DNA of 64,000 nucleotides from Paralichthys olivaceus (taxonomy: Eukaryota > Chordata > Actinopteri > Pleuronectiformes > Paralichthyidae), in contig NC_091096.1 in the NCBI RefSeq assembly GCF_024713975.1, forward strand, positions 5,359,501 through 5,423,500, written 5' to 3'. The position numbers and the translations under genes are program-made. Position 1 is the first letter of the stretch. Each line of letters begins with the position of its first letter. Positions 61,009-64,000 of the stretch are shown one piece after another. The notes beneath the pieces were generated by a model that worked only from the letters and a program-made list of their open reading frames with translations, searched no databases and was not told the origin of the DNA.

Positions 61009-61036
<28 letters not shown>
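61009..61036. repeat. AC microsatellite
   Basis: Uninterrupted AC dinucleotides upstream of the candidate exon ending near 61650. Confidence 0.9.
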
Positions 61037-61041
<5 letters not shown>

Positions 61042-61049
61042 TTCACTGA

Positions 61050-61650
61050 GGGCGAGAGAGAAAGAGGGTGGGACGATGAGAGAGGATTGATAGGAGGGCC
61101 CTGAGAGTAGATAGAGGAAGAGAGGGTGAGGAAGAGAAGGAATGGGAGGAGAGAGAAGGGGGGAACGCTAGCATGTGGAGTGGCTTTTGTACTCAAGATA
61201 TTTTGGAGGGGTGTGAATGAGAGAACAGAGGAGGGGGAAGCCCGAGAGGGAGGGGAAAAGACCAAGACTGGTTGGGGGGGTGAAAGTTGCTGAGGGGGTT
61301 TTGATTTGAGTATGTGGGGCTGAGGGTGGAGAGAGGTAGACAGGAAGAAAACAAGATTCGTAGAAGGAGAAGAAGACAGCTATAGTGCCGGGATACCCTG
61401 ACAAAACAGCAGATGGAGGCAGGACGACTTGACATTTCTCAGTCTGTCTCAACACCACCTCTGCAGGAGGAAGGAAAAGAAGCAACAAACTGGAGAGAAC
61501 GAGAGAAGGCAGCCTGATCCAGTGGACGTAGAAACACAAGAGGAGGAGAGACAGAGAAGCCAGCACAGCCACACGTCAACAACCCACAGACGACAGAAAG
61601 AGGAAGGAAGGAGAGTGAGGCAGGGAGATAAAGTCCATCTTCTCAGGAGG
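61050..61650 (+). other. Candidate alternative untranslated first exon
   Basis: This purine-rich stretch (gagagagaaagagggtggg onward) ends in a strong donor, CAGGAGG/GTGAGT, at 61650/61651. A second 5' exon of the same plus-strand gene is plausible, but no promoter motifs are clear and no ORF supports it. Confidence 0.35.
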
Positions 61651-62048
61651 GTGAGTGTCACAAGTTCTCTTGCTGTCAAGTCACTTGTGTTGGAGTTGCT
61701 CCTGTTTATTGCTGTCACATTGTCAGCTGGGCTATGGGTGACTCAACGTCTCCTAAAATGGCTACATGAAAGGGACATACTGTATAGACAGAGGGAGGGA
61801 GGGAGGGTGAGACAGAAAGGGACCCCGTGTCAAACAGCATTCTCAGCAACTATGTCACTGAGCCAGCTTAGTTCAGTCTGCCATGACTCCCTGGCCACAG
61901 CACTGTGTGTTTGCTGAAATGCTGCCTCGCTTGATCAGGTTTATCAGTTTCAATCAACTCAACCGCTCTCCTTCCGTCATGTTCTGTCTTTCTTTGCTGC
62001 TTCCTGTCTTCTGTAGTTGTCTGACACACACAGCCAGCTGTCATTTGA

Positions 62049-62080
<32 letters not shown>

Positions 62081-64000
62081 CCTCTCGTGCACAGTGACAT
62101 CAGATTTCAAAAACTCCACTTGGCTCCATGTACTCTAATCAACAGGTGATTGTTGTGCAGCCCTGTTTGGCAACTTTTCCTAGCAATTTGCACATAAGTA
62201 TGTGAGTGTTCATCAGCCCCCAGACACAGGCCGGGGGCTGGGTGGGGCTTCGCTGAAGGCTGATGAGACAATCAAGGCAGTTTGGGAGCTGCTAATCTCA
62301 TGCTGATGCTATCAAACCTCTATAGGCTGTGTGCTATGTTTTATCTGCCTTTGCTGCTGAACAAATTTTTACTTAAAAGGTGAACTTTGTCGCTTTTCAA
62401 CCAATTTTTATGAATGATGATGAAGAACAGCGTTTAATTTCTCGCAGTGTTGCTCTAGACATTAGATTAAGACAGTAGTAGACACAGCAGCTGTTCTCCC
62501 ATGAACTGTTTCTCAAAGGTGGAGTACAGCAAATGTTGAAGAGCACACAAACAAAAATATGAACTATGCAGCGGCCGCATCTGTTGCTCTCTAGAAGAAA
62601 CCAAAGTTAAAAGTTATAGTAAATGTTGGTTGTGTTTCCCCCCCATGATACTTTTTTGTGAATTGCGTGTGATCCTAGTTGCTGAACGAGAGCAGGCAAC
62701 AGTGTCTTTAATCCTGTGCTCTGTGTGCGCCTGTGTTTGTGTGTGCACACGTGCATGCGTTATCTGGGTGTTGAAAGTATATGGGCCAAATGTCATGGTA
62801 GTTCCTGAGGATAGATGCTGGCTGTGAACTCTGCCCCCTCCACCTCCATTCATGTCACTCAGTGCTGGTTTCTGGGTCAGGGCCAGTGTCAGCATAGCTC
62901 CGAATGAAAAGTGTGTGTTCACAGGGTTCACTCCAATAAGTGATGATGCGTCACAATCTCACAAGCTCTTTATCAGCTGTGCAACAAACCAATGCACGCT
63001 GCAAATGCCCGTTTTTTACCACCACTTCGAACGCCACCTCTCTCGTGAAGCTGCTGTAAATCAGCTGACCCCCGACTGTTAACCTCTAACATCGTGACTG
63101 CCGTCTTCCTTGACCTTAAGCTGTGTGTGTCATATTGACACACAATGGTGCTTTTCACAGGCGTGTACGCATTCCTCTGAATACACACACACAAACACAC
63201 ATGCATGTTTTAACACACCTCAGCAGATAAATATCCTCCTTGAAGGCTCCACAGCAGTCACAGGTGAAGGGCGTTGGTGTAGCTCTCATTCTTTAGTTTT
63301 ACTCTACTATCACATCTAGTAGCCATTTCCTAATATTGCAACTATCAAGTAATTATCCAGTTTTGATTATGAGCTACATTTATTTGAATGTTCATGTATT
63401 CAGTCTACACTCATCGTGATCCAGAGCAAAGCATGGACCAGGGAACACTGGACTGTTTTTTTTTTTTGTATGGATTTTTTTTCCATTGGTCCCATTGGTC
63501 CAGTACACCTCTTTACCGGGTCTCCATTACATTAGGTTTTTATGCTTTTTCTGTTTTATTTTCTCTTTTCTCATTTGTCGCTCCTCCTTATTTGTGCATG
63601 CTAATAACCCTCAAGTGTGAACTCATAAAACGTGATGAGCCAGAGATGGATGCGAGGCCTGTCTCACCTCAGGGCTCCAGTGCCATCAGCTCCATGTGGT
63701 TTATTAGATTGAACTTTTTTATGTTTTCTAATGGTTTCGTTGTAATTGTGTGATCAAGGGGACGTAATCTTTTATTAATGAATGTGTTCCCTCACCCTTT
63801 CTCCTCTGTGTCTGCCTGTTATCTTGTCATTTCTACTCTGACTCTTTCTGAATGACTGTCCGCTGCATTTCCTATGTTGCCACAGATGTTATGTCAAGAA
63901 TTGCTCCTGGTCTGCTAGTGATGCGTAACATCCTCCTGCTTTACATCACCAGCGTTCACGAAATGTGAGATAACATTTCAGTGTAATGGAATTTTGCAAA
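61651..64000. other. Non-coding DNA to the window end
   Basis: No exon is recognised. It contains the poly-C tract and short CA runs near 63184. Confidence 0.5.
62049..62077 (+). repeat. Poly-C tract of 29 bases
   Basis: An uninterrupted run of C, followed by a short C/T-rich tail. Confidence 0.95.

Larger units (their letters stand above)
50517..61050. other. Presumed first intron, non-coding
   Basis: No coding exon with family similarity was found. Contents are microsatellites, a shared interspersed repeat (two copies, listed) and unannotated sequence. Confidence 0.5.

Noticed and set aside
60777-61572. Minus-strand ORFs of 162 and 134 codons
   Set aside because: They are low-complexity Ser/Pro/Leu-rich translations of a purine-rich plus-strand region next to CA repeats.

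Overview
The window is vertebrate, almost certainly teleost fish, nuclear DNA. The evidence is an 11-exon cenatac (ccdc84) gene with GT-AG introns, present twice; a cluster of C2H2 zinc-finger genes with the N-terminus typical of teleost finger genes (a coiled-coil exon with an RQRRLL-type end, then an acidic exon with IKEE motifs); a CpG-rich promoter with CCAAT, GC and TATA elements; and long CA/TG microsatellites.

Layout. (1) 1-22114: a direct tandem array of a unit of about 9.37 kb. Each full unit holds cenatac on the minus strand and, 650 bp away head-to-head, a plus-strand gene for a basic 103-residue repeat protein that ends in a cysteine-protease domain resembling the herpesvirus tegument deubiquitinase (Herpes_teg_N, peptidase family C76). 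Behind it lie an internally deleted duplicate of the protease end and a decayed endonuclease/exonuclease/phosphatase (EEP) domain. A protease-like ORF next to an EEP relic suggests descent from a Helentron-type rolling-circle transposon. The window starts inside one unit, holds one complete unit, and ends the array after a third protease gene whose 309-bp repeat count differs (6 against 4). (2) 22115-24241: a six-finger zinc-finger gene, minus strand. (3) 24484-35163: three plus-strand zinc-finger paralogues (A, B, C). They are spaced 3.9 and 3.7 kb apart. B and C are preceded by an inverted repeat (arms about 277 bp, 147-bp loop) that merges into the gene promoter; at A the left arm is truncated. 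(4) 35164-47798: the array reverses polarity exactly in one of these arms. It continues on the minus strand as a truncated pseudogene (D), a 16-finger chimera (E), a 12-finger gene (F) and a four-exon gene (G) whose acidic exon is triplicated. (5) 47799-64000: mostly non-coding. A GC-rich promoter and an untranslated first exon with a splice donor at 50517 begin a plus-strand gene whose coding exons lie outside the window. A second donor-bounded candidate first exon ends near 61650.

How it fits together. CENATAC is a minor-spliceosome factor and the only confidently named gene. The zinc-finger cluster looks like a young, recombining family: finger numbers range from 7 to 17, and the genes share premature stops, a chimeric tail and inverted promoter repeats. 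The repeat protein/protease gene may share a divergent promoter with cenatac and has been amplified with it. The near-identity of the 9.4-kb units means either very recent duplication or an assembly effect, and only long reads spanning the array can decide.
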